Shown: positions 1 through 9,310 of the stretch, piece by piece
Numbering within the stretch: the first letter of the stretch is position 1
Layout: every line of letters begins with the position of its first letter
From: Olsenella intestinalis
Lineage (GTDB): Bacteria; Actinomycetota; Coriobacteriia; Coriobacteriales; Atopobiaceae
NCBI RefSeq assembly: GCF_023276655.1
Contig: NZ_JALGRK010000001.1
Span: 1,259,501-1,323,500, forward strand
DNA: 64,000 nt
Reading direction: 5' to 3'
Translations under genes and position numbers: made by a program
The notes under the pieces: model-generated
What the model saw: the letters and a program-made list of their open reading frames with translations, nothing else
Database searches by the model: none
Told to the model about the DNA's origin: nothing

Positions 1-3000
1 CAAAACGACGACGCCACCTTCGCGACCAGCTCGGCCTACTATGGCTCCACGGCCACGGCGCCTGCGGCCACGCCCGAGCGCGCGCCCGGCCGCGACTACT
101 CCTACACGTTCGCCCGCTGGGCCGACGAGTCCGGAAACGACTTCAACAACCCCTACCTGCCCGTCACCGGCGCGATCACCTACCACGCCGAGTACACGGC
201 CACGCCGCGCACGTACACGGTCAAGATCGATGCCAACGGCGGCGAGCTGGCCCCGGGCCAGGCGGCCGAGAAGAGCCTCGCCTTCGCCGCGACCCTCGAC
301 CTGCCCGATCCCACCTGCGACGCCCGAGGCTGGGTCTTCGACGGCTGGGCGGTCAAGCGCGTGGGCGACGAGGGCGAGGTCGGCACCCTCACGCCGGGCT
401 CCGGCACCACGACCTACACGGGCGGCACGGCCGACGTCAAGATCAGCGCCAAGTGGCGCATCCCCGTGCCCGTCGCCGCCTCGGGCCTCGCCTACAACGC
501 CTCCGAGCAGCAGGTGCTCGCCGCCTCCGACGGCGTGAGGCTCAACTCCATCACGGCCGCGGTCGGCAGCGACAACGAGGGCAAACGCATCGACGAGTAC
601 GGCAACGCCGTCGCGACCCACGCCGGCGACTACTCCGTGACGGCCGAGATTTCCGCTGCGGTGCTCGGCGTCGACGAGTCGCTCCTCTCCTGGGCCGACG
701 GCTCCACGGCGCCGCATGTGGTCGCGGCCACCATCGCCCGCGCCTCCAACCAGGTCACGGGCCTCGGCACCGAGCCGGCCGCGCCCGTCTTCGGCGAGGA
801 CTACGCCGGCGTCGCCGGCTCCTCCTGGGGCTCGGACACCATCTCCTACTCCTGGGGCCGCGAGGGCACACGCGCCGGCTTCGGCAACACCAAGCCCACC
901 GCCGCTGGCACCTGGCTCGTGCGCGCGACCGTCCCCGAGGGCGACGACTGGGAGGCCGCGGAGGCCACGGTCGCCTTCCAGATCCTGCCCGCCACGCTCG
1001 AGAACGCCGTCGTGGCGAGCACGCCGGCCACCTACAACGCCTTCCCGCAGGAGCCCGCCACCACGGTCACGGTCGGCGGCAGGGCCCTCGTGGCCGGGCG
1101 CGACTACGTCCTCGAGTACTACGCCGACGAGGCCCTCACCCGCCAGGTCGAGGTCTCCGACATGGTCGCCGCCGGCACCTACTGGGTGAAGGCGGTCGGC
1201 GTCGGCAACTACGCCACGCAGTCCGAGGGCGAGGCGCCCGAGTCCTTCAAGGCCGGCGCCTACCAGATCATGCCCGCCGAGCTCACGCTCTCGGCCCAGG
1301 CGCTCGCGTCCCGCCCCTACGACGCCACCACCGACGCCACGGCCCAGCTCGACCGCTCCGCGCTCGCGCTCTCGGGCGCGGTCGCCGGCGAGACGCCCAC
1401 GCTCGACGTCTCCGCGGCCGCGGCCGCGCTCGACTCGCCCGACGTCGGAGAGCGCACGGCCACCGTCTCCGGCGTCGCGCTCGCGGTAGGCAACGCCGCC
1501 AACGCCAACTACCGCATCGCGGCGGCAGAGGGCGGGGCCCAGGCCACGGCCGCAGCCACGGTCACGCCGGCGCTCCTCACCGTCTCCGGCATCACCGCGA
1601 CCCCGCGCGCCTACGACGGCACGACCGCAGTCGAGATCACGGGCGCCCCGCAGATCGCCTCCGGCGTCGTTGCCGGCGAGGGCGTCACGATCGACGCCAC
1701 GGCGCCGCTCTCCGCAACGCTCGCCGACCCGTCGGCCGGCACGGCGCGGACCGCGACCGTCTCCGGCCTTAAACTCGCGGACGACGCCGGCGCCGCCAAC
1801 GTCAACCGCAACTACGCCTTCGCCGAGACGACGCTTCCCGTCGACATCGCCCGGGCGAGCCTCACAGTCATCTCGGTCCCGGTCTCGGACAAGGTCTACG
1901 ACGGCACCACCGCGGCCGCCGCCGTGGTCGGAGGAGCCTCCTTCGTGGGCGTCGTCGCCGGCGAGACGCCGACGCTCGACGGCTCCGCGGCCTCGGCCGC
2001 CTTCGCGAGCCCGCGGGCGGGCACGGGCGTCGCCGCCACGGTCAGCGGCCTCGCGCTCGACGTGGATGACCCCACCAACGCCAACTACGAGCTGACCGGC
2101 ACCACGGTCGCCTCGGCGGCGAACATCCTCAAGGCCACCCTCACGGCGACCTTCGCCCCGGCCTCCCATGGCACCTATGGCGAGGAGATGCCCGCCGACG
2201 TCGCCGTCACGGGCTTCGTGGGCGGCGAGAGCGCCTCCACGGCCCTTGGCTACTCCGCGCCCACGGTCGACACCTCGTCGGCCGTCCACGCCGGCACCTA
2301 TCAGCTTGTGCCCACGGGCGGCACGGCCGACGACTACACCTTCGCCTACGCCGAGGGCACCCTCGTCGTCGACCCCAACCCCAACTCCTGGGTCACGGCC
2401 GCGGGCGTCAACCCCACCTCGCTCGTCTTCGGCGACACGTACGAGCCGGTCGGCGAGGCGCGCTTCCAGCAGGCCGGCGAGCCCTCCTTCGAGTACTCGA
2501 CCGTGCCCACCTTCAGCCCGACCTCAACCACCACGGCCAAGCCCACGGCCGCGGGCCACTACTACGTGCGCGCCTCCGTTGCGGCCACGTCCGACTGGGC
2601 GGCCTCGCGATCCGTCGGCGAGTTCGACATCGCGCCGGCAACCTTCGAGCACGCGACGGTCACCTGCGAGACGGCCACCTACACCGGCTCCGCCCAGAAG
2701 GCTTCCGTCCAGGTCCGCATCGGCCAGCAGGACCCGCTCAGGGAGGGAGACGACTACGACGTCTCCTGCTGGCTCGACGAGGCCTGTACCCAGCCCGCTC
2801 CCGCGGCCGGTCCCACCGATGCCGGCACGTACTGGGTGAAGGCCACCGGCCGCGGCAACTACGCCGGCTCGTCGGCAGTCGGGTCCTACACGATCGCGCC
2901 CGCCGAGCTCACCATCACCGGCGGCGTCTCGGTCGCGGGACGCCCCTATGACGCCACGACCTCGGTCGACCCGCAGCTCGTCACGGTGGCGGAGGGCGGC

Positions 3001-4830
3001 CCGACCTTCACGGGCGCCGTCGCCGGCGAGACGCCCACGCTCGACTGGGCGGCCGTCTCCGCGACGCTCGACGCAGGGTCCGCCGGCACCCACGAGGCCC
3101 GCGTCTCGGGCATCGCCTTCGCCGCCGGAAACGACGTCAACCGCAACTACGCGATAGCCGCAGACGAGGCGGGCACCCAGCTCGTCGTCGCCGGCGTCGA
3201 GGTCTCCCGCCGCGAGCTGACGCTCGCCGGCGTCACGGCCGTCGCGCGCGACTACGACGGCACCACCGCGGTCGAGCTCGACCTCTCCCAGGCGCGCCTC
3301 GACGGCGCCGTCCTCGGCGAGACGCCCGTGCCCGACTTCGCTGCCGTCACCGGCTCCCTTTCCGACGCCGCGGCGGGGGAGGGGCGTGCCGTCGCCGTCA
3401 CCGGGGCCCGCCTCGCCGACGCTGCGGTCAACGCCAACTACGCGATCGCCGCGGACGGCTCGGGCACCCAGGCCACCGTCCCCGTCACGGTGAGGCCGAA
3501 GGCCGTCACCGTCACGTGCGACGCCAAGTCCAAGACCTTCGGCGACGCCGACCCCGAGCTCACTGGCAGCGTCTCTGGCCTCGTGGGCACGGAGTCGCTC
3601 GTCGGCCTTGCCTACGGGCGCGACGCGGGCGAGCATGCCGGTGCGCATCGCATCTTCGCCACCTGGGGCGAGAACCCCAACTACGCCGTCACGCTGGTCG
3701 AGTCCGACCTGACCATCGTTTCGGCCGACCTCTCGACCGGCGAGGTTCTGCCGATCTCCGACCAGACCTACACGGGCACGGAGCTCGAGCCGGTGCCGAC
3801 CGTCACCTGGGTCGATTCCCAGGGCGCCACGCACACGCTCGAGCACGGAGTCGACTTCACGCTCGCATACGAGTCCAACGTCAACGTCGGCACCGCATGC
3901 GTGACCGTCACGGGCAGGGGCGACTACTATGGCACGCTCGACGCCACGTTCGGTATCGTCCCCGCCGTCGCGCGCACGCCTCAGCCCGTCATCGGCCTCG
4001 TCTATGACGGCGAGGCGCAGCTCGGCGTCGACCTCGACGCCCTCTGCGTCGCCGAGGACGAGCGTGCCACGGACGCCGGCGAGCACGTGGCCACCGTCCG
4101 CCTCGCCGACCCGGCGAACTGCGTCTGGGAGGACCCGCTGGTCGATCCCGCCGACGCGATCGAGGTCACCTACGCCATCGCCCCGGCCGACATCGCGCAG
4201 TCGGCCATAGCGCCGATCGCCGACCAGGTGGAGACCGGAGGTCTCATCGAGCCCGCCCTCGACGTCACGGCCCTCGGCCGCGCGCTCGTCTCCGGCGTCG
4301 ACTACGAGGCGGCCTACGAGTCCAACGTCGGGGTCGGCACGGCGACGGTCACGATCTCCGGCACGGGCAACTGGACGGGCACGGCGCAGGCCACCTTCAA
4401 GATCGTGCCCGACAGGCCCGACGCGATCCCGATGTTCCGCCTCTACAACCCCTACTCGAGCGAGCACTTCTACACCAGCTCCCCCGGCGAGCGCGAGTTC
4501 CTGAGCCGCGTCGGCTGGTCCTACGAGGGCGTCGGCTGGTGGGCGCCCATCGAGGGCGGAGAGCCCGTCTACCGCCTCTACAACCCCTACGCCGGAGACC
4601 ACCACTACACGCCGTCCGCCGGCGAGCGCGACGCGCTCGTGGCGGCAGGCTGGAACTACGAGGGCGTGGGCTGGAACTCCGGCGGCTCCGTCCCGGTGCT
4701 CCGCCAGTACAACCCCTACGCCACCGTCGGCACGCACAACTTCACGACCTCCGAGGCCGAGAACGACGCGCTCGTGCGCCTGGGCTGGCACTTCGAGGGC
4801 GTGGGCTGGATGGCCGTCATGGCCGGCTAG
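1..4830 (+). CDS. Giant surface adhesin-like repeat protein (5' partial)
   Basis: The frame is open from the first base, so the start and any signal peptide lie upstream; 1609 residues are visible. About nt 200-460 reads like an InlB/Listeria-Bacteroides repeat (TYTVKIDANGG, then WVFDGWAV). From about 700 to 4430 runs a chain of Ig-like modules of the YDG/MBG type: YDATT or YDGTT recurs near nt 1311, 1609, 1894, 2941 and 3250, each followed by VAGETPTLD- and ATVSG-like strands and an ANY motif. The C-terminus (4438-4815) holds three copies of RLYNPY...HFYT...GW...EGVGW, a DUF5648-like repeat. No LPXTG motif is present, so the C-terminal repeats may hold it at the wall (inference). YDG/MBG domains are known from bacterial adhesins and exported proteins; the ligand is unknown. 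Confidence 0.85.
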   Translation, partial: QNDDATFATSSAYYGSTATAPAATPERAPGRDYSYTFARWADESGNDFNNPYLPVTGAITYHAEYTATPRTYTVKIDANGGELAPGQAAEKSLAFAATLDLPDPTCDARGWVFDGWAVKRVGDEGEVGTLTPGSGTTTYTGGTADVKISAKWRIPVPVAASGLAYNASEQQVLAASDGVRLNSITAAVGSDNEGKRIDEYGNAVATHAGDYSVTAEISAAVLGVDESLLSWADGSTAPHVVAATIARASNQVTGLGTEPAAPVFGEDYAGVAGSSWGSDTISYSWGREGTRAGFGNTKPTAAGTWLVRATVPEGDDWEAAEATVAFQILPATLENAVVASTPATYNAFPQEPATTVTVGGRALVAGRDYVLEYYADEALTRQVEVSDMVAAGTYWVKAVGVGNYATQSEGEAPESFKAGAYQIMPAELTLSAQALASRPYDATTDATAQLDRSALALSGAVAGETPTLDVSAAAAALDSPDVGERTATVSGVALAVGNAANANYRIAAAEGGAQATAAATVTPALLTVSGITATPRAYDGTTAVEITGAPQIASGVVAGEGVTIDATAPLSATLADPSAGTARTATVSGLKLADDAGAANVNRNYAFAETTLPVDIARASLTVISVPVSDKVYDGTTAAAAVVGGASFVGVVAGETPTLDGSAASAAFASPRAGTGVAATVSGLALDVDDPTNANYELTGTTVASAANILKATLTATFAPASHGTYGEEMPADVAVTGFVGGESASTALGYSAPTVDTSSAVHAGTYQLVPTGGTADDYTFAYAEGTLVVDPNPNSWVTAAGVNPTSLVFGDTYEPVGEARFQQAGEPSFEYSTVPTFSPTSTTTAKPTAAGHYYVRASVAATSDWAASRSVGEFDIAPATFEHATVTCETATYTGSAQKASVQVRIGQQDPLREGDDYDVSCWLDEACTQPAPAAGPTDAGTYWVKATGRGNYAGSSAVGSYTIAPAELTITGGVSVAGRPYDATTSVDPQLVTVAEGGPTFTGAVAGETPTLDWAAVSATLDAGSAGTHEARVSGIAFAAGNDVNRNYAIAADEAGTQLVVAGVEVSRRELTLAGVTAVARDYDGTTAVELDLSQARLDGAVLGETPVPDFAAVTGSLSDAAAGEGRAVAVTGARLADAAVNANYAIAADGSGTQATVPVTVRPKAVTVTCDAKSKTFGDADPELTGSVSGLVGTESLVGLAYGRDAGEHAGAHRIFATWGENPNYAVTLVESDLTIVSADLSTGEVLPISDQTYTGTELEPVPTVTWVDSQGATHTLEHGVDFTLAYESNVNVGTACVTVTGRGDYYGTLDATFGIVPAVARTPQPVIGLVYDGEAQLGVDLDALCVAEDERATDAGEHVATVRLADPANCVWEDPLVDPADAIEVTYAIAPADIAQSAIAPIADQVETGGLIEPALDVTALGRALVSGVDYEAAYESNVGVGTATVTISGTGNWTGTAQATFKIVPDRPDAIPMFRLYNPYSSEHFYTSSPGEREFLSRVGWSYEGVGWWAPIEGGEPVYRLYNPYAGDHHYTPSAGERDALVAAGWNYEGVGWNSGGSVPVLRQYNPYATVGTHNFTTSEAENDALVRLGWHFEGVGWMAVMAG

Positions 4831-4857
4831 GCACGCGTCCGGACGCACGACCGACAG

Positions 4858-4887
4858 GGGAGGGGCCCGCACCCACGGGCCCCTCCC
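4858..4887 (+). terminator. Rho-independent terminator of the adhesin gene
   Basis: A 12-bp perfect stem (GGGAGGGGCCCG with CGGGCCCCTCCC) closes a 6-nt loop 27 bp after the adhesin stop and is followed by GTTTTG. The short T run makes it a plausible intrinsic terminator. Confidence 0.8.
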
Positions 4888-4890
4888 GTT

Positions 4891-4918
4891 TTGCCTCTGC
4901 GTCGGTTGCTGCTAGAAT
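4891..4918 (+). promoter_or_regulatory. Candidate promoter for the J-domain gene
   Basis: TTGCCT, a 16-nt spacer and TAGAAT lie just after the adhesin terminator and about 60 bp before the GTG start of the next gene. The spacing fits a vegetative sigma-factor promoter. Confidence 0.5.
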
Positions 4919-4977
4919 CCACCAGAGCGCGCGGCACCGGGCTAGTCCGCCGCGCGGCCGCACCAGGGGAGGAAACA

Positions 4978-6003
4978 GTGCCCAAGCAGGACATGACGCA
5001 GGCCGAGGCCGAGGCCATTCTCGACCTGCCGGAGAGATACGACCGCAGGCAGCTGCGCCACAGCTTCATGGCGCTCGCGCAGCAGTGCCACCCCGACGCC
5101 GCGGCCAGAAACGGGCTCGACCCGGCCGAGGCCCAGCGCAAGATGACCCAGGTCAACAAGGCCTACGCGCTCCTCAAGGAATACTTCGACGACAACCGCG
5201 AGGCCACCATGCACCGCGACCTCGTGGGCGGTGCCGAGGGCGCCTACGGCGTCGGCGTCCACTACGCGCCCACGGGCGAGAAGGTCGGGGCGACCCAGGT
5301 CGACGACTCCCTCTTCTGGGACGAGCACGGCAACCCCCGCAGCGCCGTCGCCGAGGAGCAGGCCAACGCCGCCGTCGACGCCGCGCCTGGCACGCACCGC
5401 CTGCGCCGCTTCCTGCTCGGCCCTCACTTCCTGCGCGTGGTCCTCTGCCTCGCCTTCGCCGGCGTCTGGTGGCTCAACTTCCCGTTCGTCAACGGCAACG
5501 AGGCCCGCTTCAACGTGGGTCCCACGGCCGGCCCCATCGACTACCTCGCCTGGGTCTCGGCGATGGTCTACCCCACGTACCTCCTCGCCTACGAGGCGCT
5601 CTCCGGCCACGTCTCGGGCGCCCTTCGCCAGATCGCCAACGGCGTCGCGAGCCACGTCTCGGGCGTCCACGTCGACGTCCGCACCAGCGGCGCGTACACC
5701 TGCGAGCTCACGAGCCTCGTCCAGAAGCAGTGGTACGGGCCCCTGCTCATGCCGCTGGCCGCGCTGATCATCATCCGCGCGCTCGAGCTCCCGGGCACCG
5801 ACCTCGCGCCCATGCGCGTCGCCGCCCTCGCCCCGGGCGTCTTCGTGGCGATCGACTCGCTCCTCGCGTGCTTCGGCAGCGGCGCCTTCGTCGCCATGAC
5901 GCGCGCCCTCGGCGACGCCATCGAGAAGCGCTACGTCAAGAGCCGCATGGAGATGCTCAAGCGCTGCGGCCAGTGGGCGGGCAACCCCAAGCACGCCAGG
6001 TAG
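4978..6003 (+). CDS. Membrane-anchored J-domain protein
   Basis: 341 aa from GTG at 4978, chosen because GGGGAGG lies just upstream; an earlier in-frame start at 4891 lacks a ribosome binding site and overlaps the promoter. The N-terminal ~70 residues form a J domain with the HPD tripeptide (QQCHPDAA), which in DnaJ-type proteins stimulates the ATPase of DnaK. The C-terminal half has about four hydrophobic segments (FLRVVLCLAFAGVWWL, DYLAWVSAMVYPTYLLAY, YGPLLMPLAALIIIRAL, and one near residue 300), so the J domain is probably tethered at the cytoplasmic face of the membrane. There are no zinc-finger or C-terminal DnaJ domains. The client is unknown. Confidence 0.75.
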   Translation: MPKQDMTQAEAEAILDLPERYDRRQLRHSFMALAQQCHPDAAARNGLDPAEAQRKMTQVNKAYALLKEYFDDNREATMHRDLVGGAEGAYGVGVHYAPTGEKVGATQVDDSLFWDEHGNPRSAVAEEQANAAVDAAPGTHRLRRFLLGPHFLRVVLCLAFAGVWWLNFPFVNGNEARFNVGPTAGPIDYLAWVSAMVYPTYLLAYEALSGHVSGALRQIANGVASHVSGVHVDVRTSGAYTCELTSLVQKQWYGPLLMPLAALIIIRALELPGTDLAPMRVAALAPGVFVAIDSLLACFGSGAFVAMTRALGDAIEKRYVKSRMEMLKRCGQWAGNPKHAR

Positions 6004-6029
6004 CCCCTCTGCCCCAAAGGGCACGAACG

Positions 6030-6041
6030 GCCGAGAAGAGC
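6030..6041 (+). repeat. GCCGAGAAGAGC motif, intergenic copy
   Basis: Exact copy of the 12-mer that recurs across the window, 27 bp after the stop of the J-domain gene. See the finding on this motif for all copies. Confidence 0.85.
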
Positions 6042-6116
6042 CTGCCCCTTGCCTGCGAGAGCGATGCTTGAGTGACCCCGCTCCTTCAAGAACCGTTTCC
6101 TTGCATTGCGGGAGTT

Positions 6117-6230
6117 TTCCGACTTAGCTACAAAATCGGGCGAAATCATTCCGAGTTAGCTACAAAAACGGGCGAAATCTTTCCGAGTTAGCTACAAAAA
6201 CGGCTGAAATGCTTCCGGTCTAGCTACGCC
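6117..6230. repeat. 32-bp tandem array resembling a solo IS21-type end
   Basis: Three full 32-bp units begin at 6117, 6149 and 6181, each starting TTCCGA and carrying AGCTACAAAA and CGGC/GGGCGAAAT blocks; a degraded fourth starts at 6213. The core CGGGCGAAATCA also occurs inside the left end of the intact IS21 element at 15.9 kb, and IS21-family elements are known for several repeats at each terminus. I infer an orphan IS21-type end; no transposase lies beside it. From 6231 to 6387 I see nothing else. Confidence 0.55.
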
Positions 6231-6387
6231 ATGCGGCTTGTTGGCTGGTTACGCTGCGTCTCCCTGTGTGGAACTACACCTTTGACCAGCAAATCAAACA
6301 GACAACTACTGGGCCTGTCGATCGCATATTAGATCCCTTTCCACTACGGCGCTGGATCTACGCCTGAAGAACTCAGGTCTGCTGTAG

Positions 6388-7522
6388 TCATTTCAGGTAG
6401 AGCAGCCTTTTCCCGATGACAGGGGGCTTGGCAATGAGCCAACATGCCGCGAGGCTAATAAGCAGGCTGGATAGAAACAGAACGATTGTCTGCATGGGCA
6501 TGGAAAGGGGCAGCTGCTTGATGGAGGCCTTCAATAGCATTTGGACTGGGTAATGCGTGAGATACAGTGCGAAGGAATAGTACGAGAGGACATAAGAGAC
6601 GCGGGAAAGAAGGTTTTGCTGTCGGGGGGGGGGTCGCCATATCTCCCTGACGGGGTTCTGGTTTGCTATTTGTGAACCATTGGGGAGGCATTTTGGACAT
6701 AAGTATGAATGCCATCAAACCGCAAAGCATGAGTGCGCCGCTGTCATACCAGACGTTATATTGAACACTGCGTGCATGACAGACGTGTTGTAGCGCCACG
6801 CAGCCCACGAATAGGGCAATGCCGCCGCACGCCAAGGCGACTGTGGGAATTCTTCTGAATGCCTGCTTCTTTACGCACCACCCTAGGATGAGGTAGATGC
6901 CATAGACACCACCAGCGAAGCCTACGTTGATTTGCGGATCAAGTTTTACTGACATGCCCGCAAGCGCCATCACTGGCTTCACTATGGGGATGACGAAACA
7001 ACAAAGCGATGCTGCGGCCAAAGGGAAGGCGATGGTTCGCGGCTCAAGCCGACTTAGGGCGGCGCCCATGATGGGCAGGAATAGGTAAAAGCCGATAATC
7101 ATGGGCATATACCAGTAATGACCCATCCCGACTTTCTTGAGAAATAGCATTTCGAGAATGAGATCGTTTGGTTGTGCCGGTTGTTTTGCCGTGTAGTTCA
7201 AAAAGAAGAAGTAGATAACGATCCAGGCTTCAATGCATGCGAATAAGGGGAGCCAATGGGTCTTCCAAAATCGTTTGCAAGCTTGGTTGTCCCAGGGACG
7301 GTCTAGCAAAAGATAGCCGGAAATGAATAGGAACAGTGGTACGCCTATTCGCCCGAAGGTGAAGGCCGTTACGGCAAAGATGTTTGTCTGCGTGCTAAGC
7401 GTTGCGAGGGATGCTGGGCTAAGCGTGTAGATGCTTTCGACGCTGTGGCACATTACGACTGAAATGATGGCAAGGGCTCTGGCGAAATCAAGCCAAGCTA
7501 TTCTCAGTCGTCCACTAGACAT
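6388..7522 (-). CDS. Acyltransferase-3 family membrane protein, out of frame at a C10 tract
   Basis: Starts at ATG 7522 with AAGGAG five bases before it. The first ~300 residues are a typical multi-pass acyltransferase-3 (OafA-like) protein: WLDFARALAIISVVMCHS at the N-terminus, then about eight membrane segments. These enzymes O-acylate surface sugars. After GDMATPP the frame meets ten Cs (6624-6633 on the + strand). As sequenced it continues into unrelated residues and stops at 6455. With nine Cs it would continue RQQNLLSRVSYVLS, then YSFALYLTHYPV and a last membrane helix, ending at 6388 (377 aa). That second C-terminus is the family-like one. The gene therefore looks switched off by slippage; a sequencing error in the homopolymer is the alternative. 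Confidence 0.8.
6624..6633. repeat. G10/C10 homopolymer, candidate phase-variation tract
   Basis: Ten consecutive Gs on the + strand inside the acyltransferase coding region. Loss of one base, or gain of two, restores the full-length frame. Confidence 0.85.
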
Positions 7523-7778
7523 CCTGCTCCTTTGTTCATTTCACTGTGATTGCTGAGGAATGCGACAGTTTCTAGTCTAGTGGACGTGCCTTCCATAGAA
7601 GTTCTTATCTGTTGAATTAAGGCATGTTGTCCGAAGCAAATTGTCTATGAAGGCCCCTGAGACTGCTCGCGTCGGCGCGGCTGGCGGTGTTCTCCCACGA
7701 CCGCATGCGCCGTGTCCGCCCCCGTGCCCCTGCCTGCTATCATTAGCTCGACCAACCAACCCCGACAACAGGAAGCCA

Positions 7779-9239
7779 ATGGACAGAAGCGGAACCCTCA
7801 GAAGGCTCGCCCTCTGGGCGATGGACGTCGTCTGCGTCCTGGCGTCCTTCTGGGCTGCCGTCCAGGTCCGCTTCGCCGAGGCCGGCGTCGCCCCCGCAGA
7901 GGTCCGCACCAACCGCATCGTCTACCTCTCGCTCGTCCTGCTGGTCACCTTCCTCAACTACGCCCTCCACATCAACCGCGGCTTCATGCGCCGCCGCGCC
8001 GTCCAGGAGCTCGGCGTGGTCGTCGCCTACGTCGCCATGCTCGTGCTCGGCGTCTCGTTCCTCGCCCTCGTCATGCACGCCGAGCCCATGCCCTCGCGCC
8101 TTGCGATGGCCTACTTCGTGCCCATCGCCGCCCTGGTCATGCTCCTCGCCCGCCAGGCCCTCAAGCGCGTCTCGCGCCGCATGCTCTCGCGCCGCGGCGT
8201 CCGTACTCCCATCCTCGTAATCGCCGAGAAGAGCCAGCTCCCGGAGCTCCGCGACCGCTTCTCCGTCGGCCAGGCCTTCGAGGTCGCGGGCTGGCTCGCC
8301 CTCGACGCCTCCGCGCCTGCGACCGGCGCGCCCGCCACCCCCGCCGCGCCCCGCGTCACCGGCGACGTCTGCGGCGCCGCAATCGACTGCGCGCCGCGCG
8401 ACCTCGCCCGCACGCTCGCCGCCACCCTCCCTGACCTCCAGGTCGGCGACGTCTACGTCTCCGCCCCGCACGTCGCCAAGGCCCACCTCACCACCCTCGT
8501 GGACGCCGCCGCGCAGATGGGCGCCGCCTGCCACGTCGCCCTCGACCTCATCGACCCCACCATCCAGGGCGCGACCCTCGGCTACTTCGGCGAGCTCCCC
8601 ACCATCAACTACCCCGGCAGGGGAGGCCGCTTCTACACGCACTTCCTCAAGCGCGTCCTCGACGTCCTCTTCAGTCTCGTCGTCATCGTCCTCATGGTGA
8701 TCCCCGGCCTGGTCCTCTGCCTCGTGATCGCCCTGCAGAGCAAGGGCTCGCCCTTCTACACGCAGCGCCGCGTCGGCCTGCACGGCCGTCACTTCAACCT
8801 CTACAAGTTCCGCTCCATGGTGGCCGACGCCAGCGACGTCCAGAAGTACTTCACGCCCGAGCAGCTCGCCGAGTGGGAGCGCGAGCGCAAGGTGGAGGAC
8901 GACCCGCGCATCACCGCCGTCGGCCGCATCCTGCGCAAGACCTCCCTCGACGAGTTCCCCCAGTTCGTCAACGTCCTCAAGGGCGAGATGAGCGTCGTCG
9001 GCCCGCGACCGGTCGTCGACGAGGAGCTCGCCCACTACGGCGACGACCTCGACGAGTTCCTCAGCTGCAAGCCCGGCGTCACGGGCTGGTGGCAGGTGCA
9101 GGCCAGAAACGACGCCACCTACGCCGACGGCAGCCGCCAGCAGCTCGAGCTCTACTACGCCCGCCACGCCTCGGCCACGCTTGACCTCAACATCGTCCTG
9201 CGCACCTTCTCCGCCGTCTTCGACGGCACGGGGAAGTAG
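7779..9239 (+). CDS. Polyisoprenyl-phosphate hexose-1-phosphate transferase (WbaP/WcaJ type)
   Basis: 486 aa from ATG 7779, preceded by AGGAAG; the frame is open further up but has no ribosome binding site there. Four N-terminal membrane helices (residues ~10-130) are followed by a soluble nucleotide-binding-like region, then a fifth hydrophobic segment (~290-315) and the catalytic bacterial sugar transferase domain. That domain has YKFRSMV, DPRITAVGRILRKTSLDEFPQ, SVVGPRPV and KPGVTGWWQV. Such enzymes start a repeat unit by putting a sugar phosphate on undecaprenyl phosphate. A second, short priming enzyme lies at 10876. A copy of the 12-mer motif falls in frame at 8223 (AEKS) in the linker. 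Confidence 0.9.
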   Translation: MDRSGTLRRLALWAMDVVCVLASFWAAVQVRFAEAGVAPAEVRTNRIVYLSLVLLVTFLNYALHINRGFMRRRAVQELGVVVAYVAMLVLGVSFLALVMHAEPMPSRLAMAYFVPIAALVMLLARQALKRVSRRMLSRRGVRTPILVIAEKSQLPELRDRFSVGQAFEVAGWLALDASAPATGAPATPAAPRVTGDVCGAAIDCAPRDLARTLAATLPDLQVGDVYVSAPHVAKAHLTTLVDAAAQMGAACHVALDLIDPTIQGATLGYFGELPTINYPGRGGRFYTHFLKRVLDVLFSLVVIVLMVIPGLVLCLVIALQSKGSPFYTQRRVGLHGRHFNLYKFRSMVADASDVQKYFTPEQLAEWERERKVEDDPRITAVGRILRKTSLDEFPQFVNVLKGEMSVVGPRPVVDEELAHYGDDLDEFLSCKPGVTGWWQVQARNDATYADGSRQQLELYYARHASATLDLNIVLRTFSAVFDGTGK

Positions 9240-9256
9240 GGGAGAGACATCAAGCT

Positions 9257-9268
9257 GACGAGAAGAGC
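9257..9268 (+). repeat. 12-mer motif near-copy after the priming transferase
   Basis: GACGAGAAGAGC matches GCCGAGAAGAGC at 11 of 12 bases, 17 bp after the stop at 9239. A GCGCC/GGCGC hairpin (9290-9303) lies between this copy and the convergent gene. Confidence 0.6.
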
Positions 9269-9310
9269 CTCGCCTTGACTGAGCCCCGTGCGCCACTTGG
9301 CGCCCGTGTG

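Noticed and set aside
2524-4872. 782-codon antisense frame under the adhesin gene
   Set aside because: It is a by-product of GC-rich third positions in the sense gene; composition is low-complexity and no domain is recognisable.
6117-6230. CRISPR array
   Set aside because: The 32-bp units abut with no spacers, decay progressively, and no cas gene is near.
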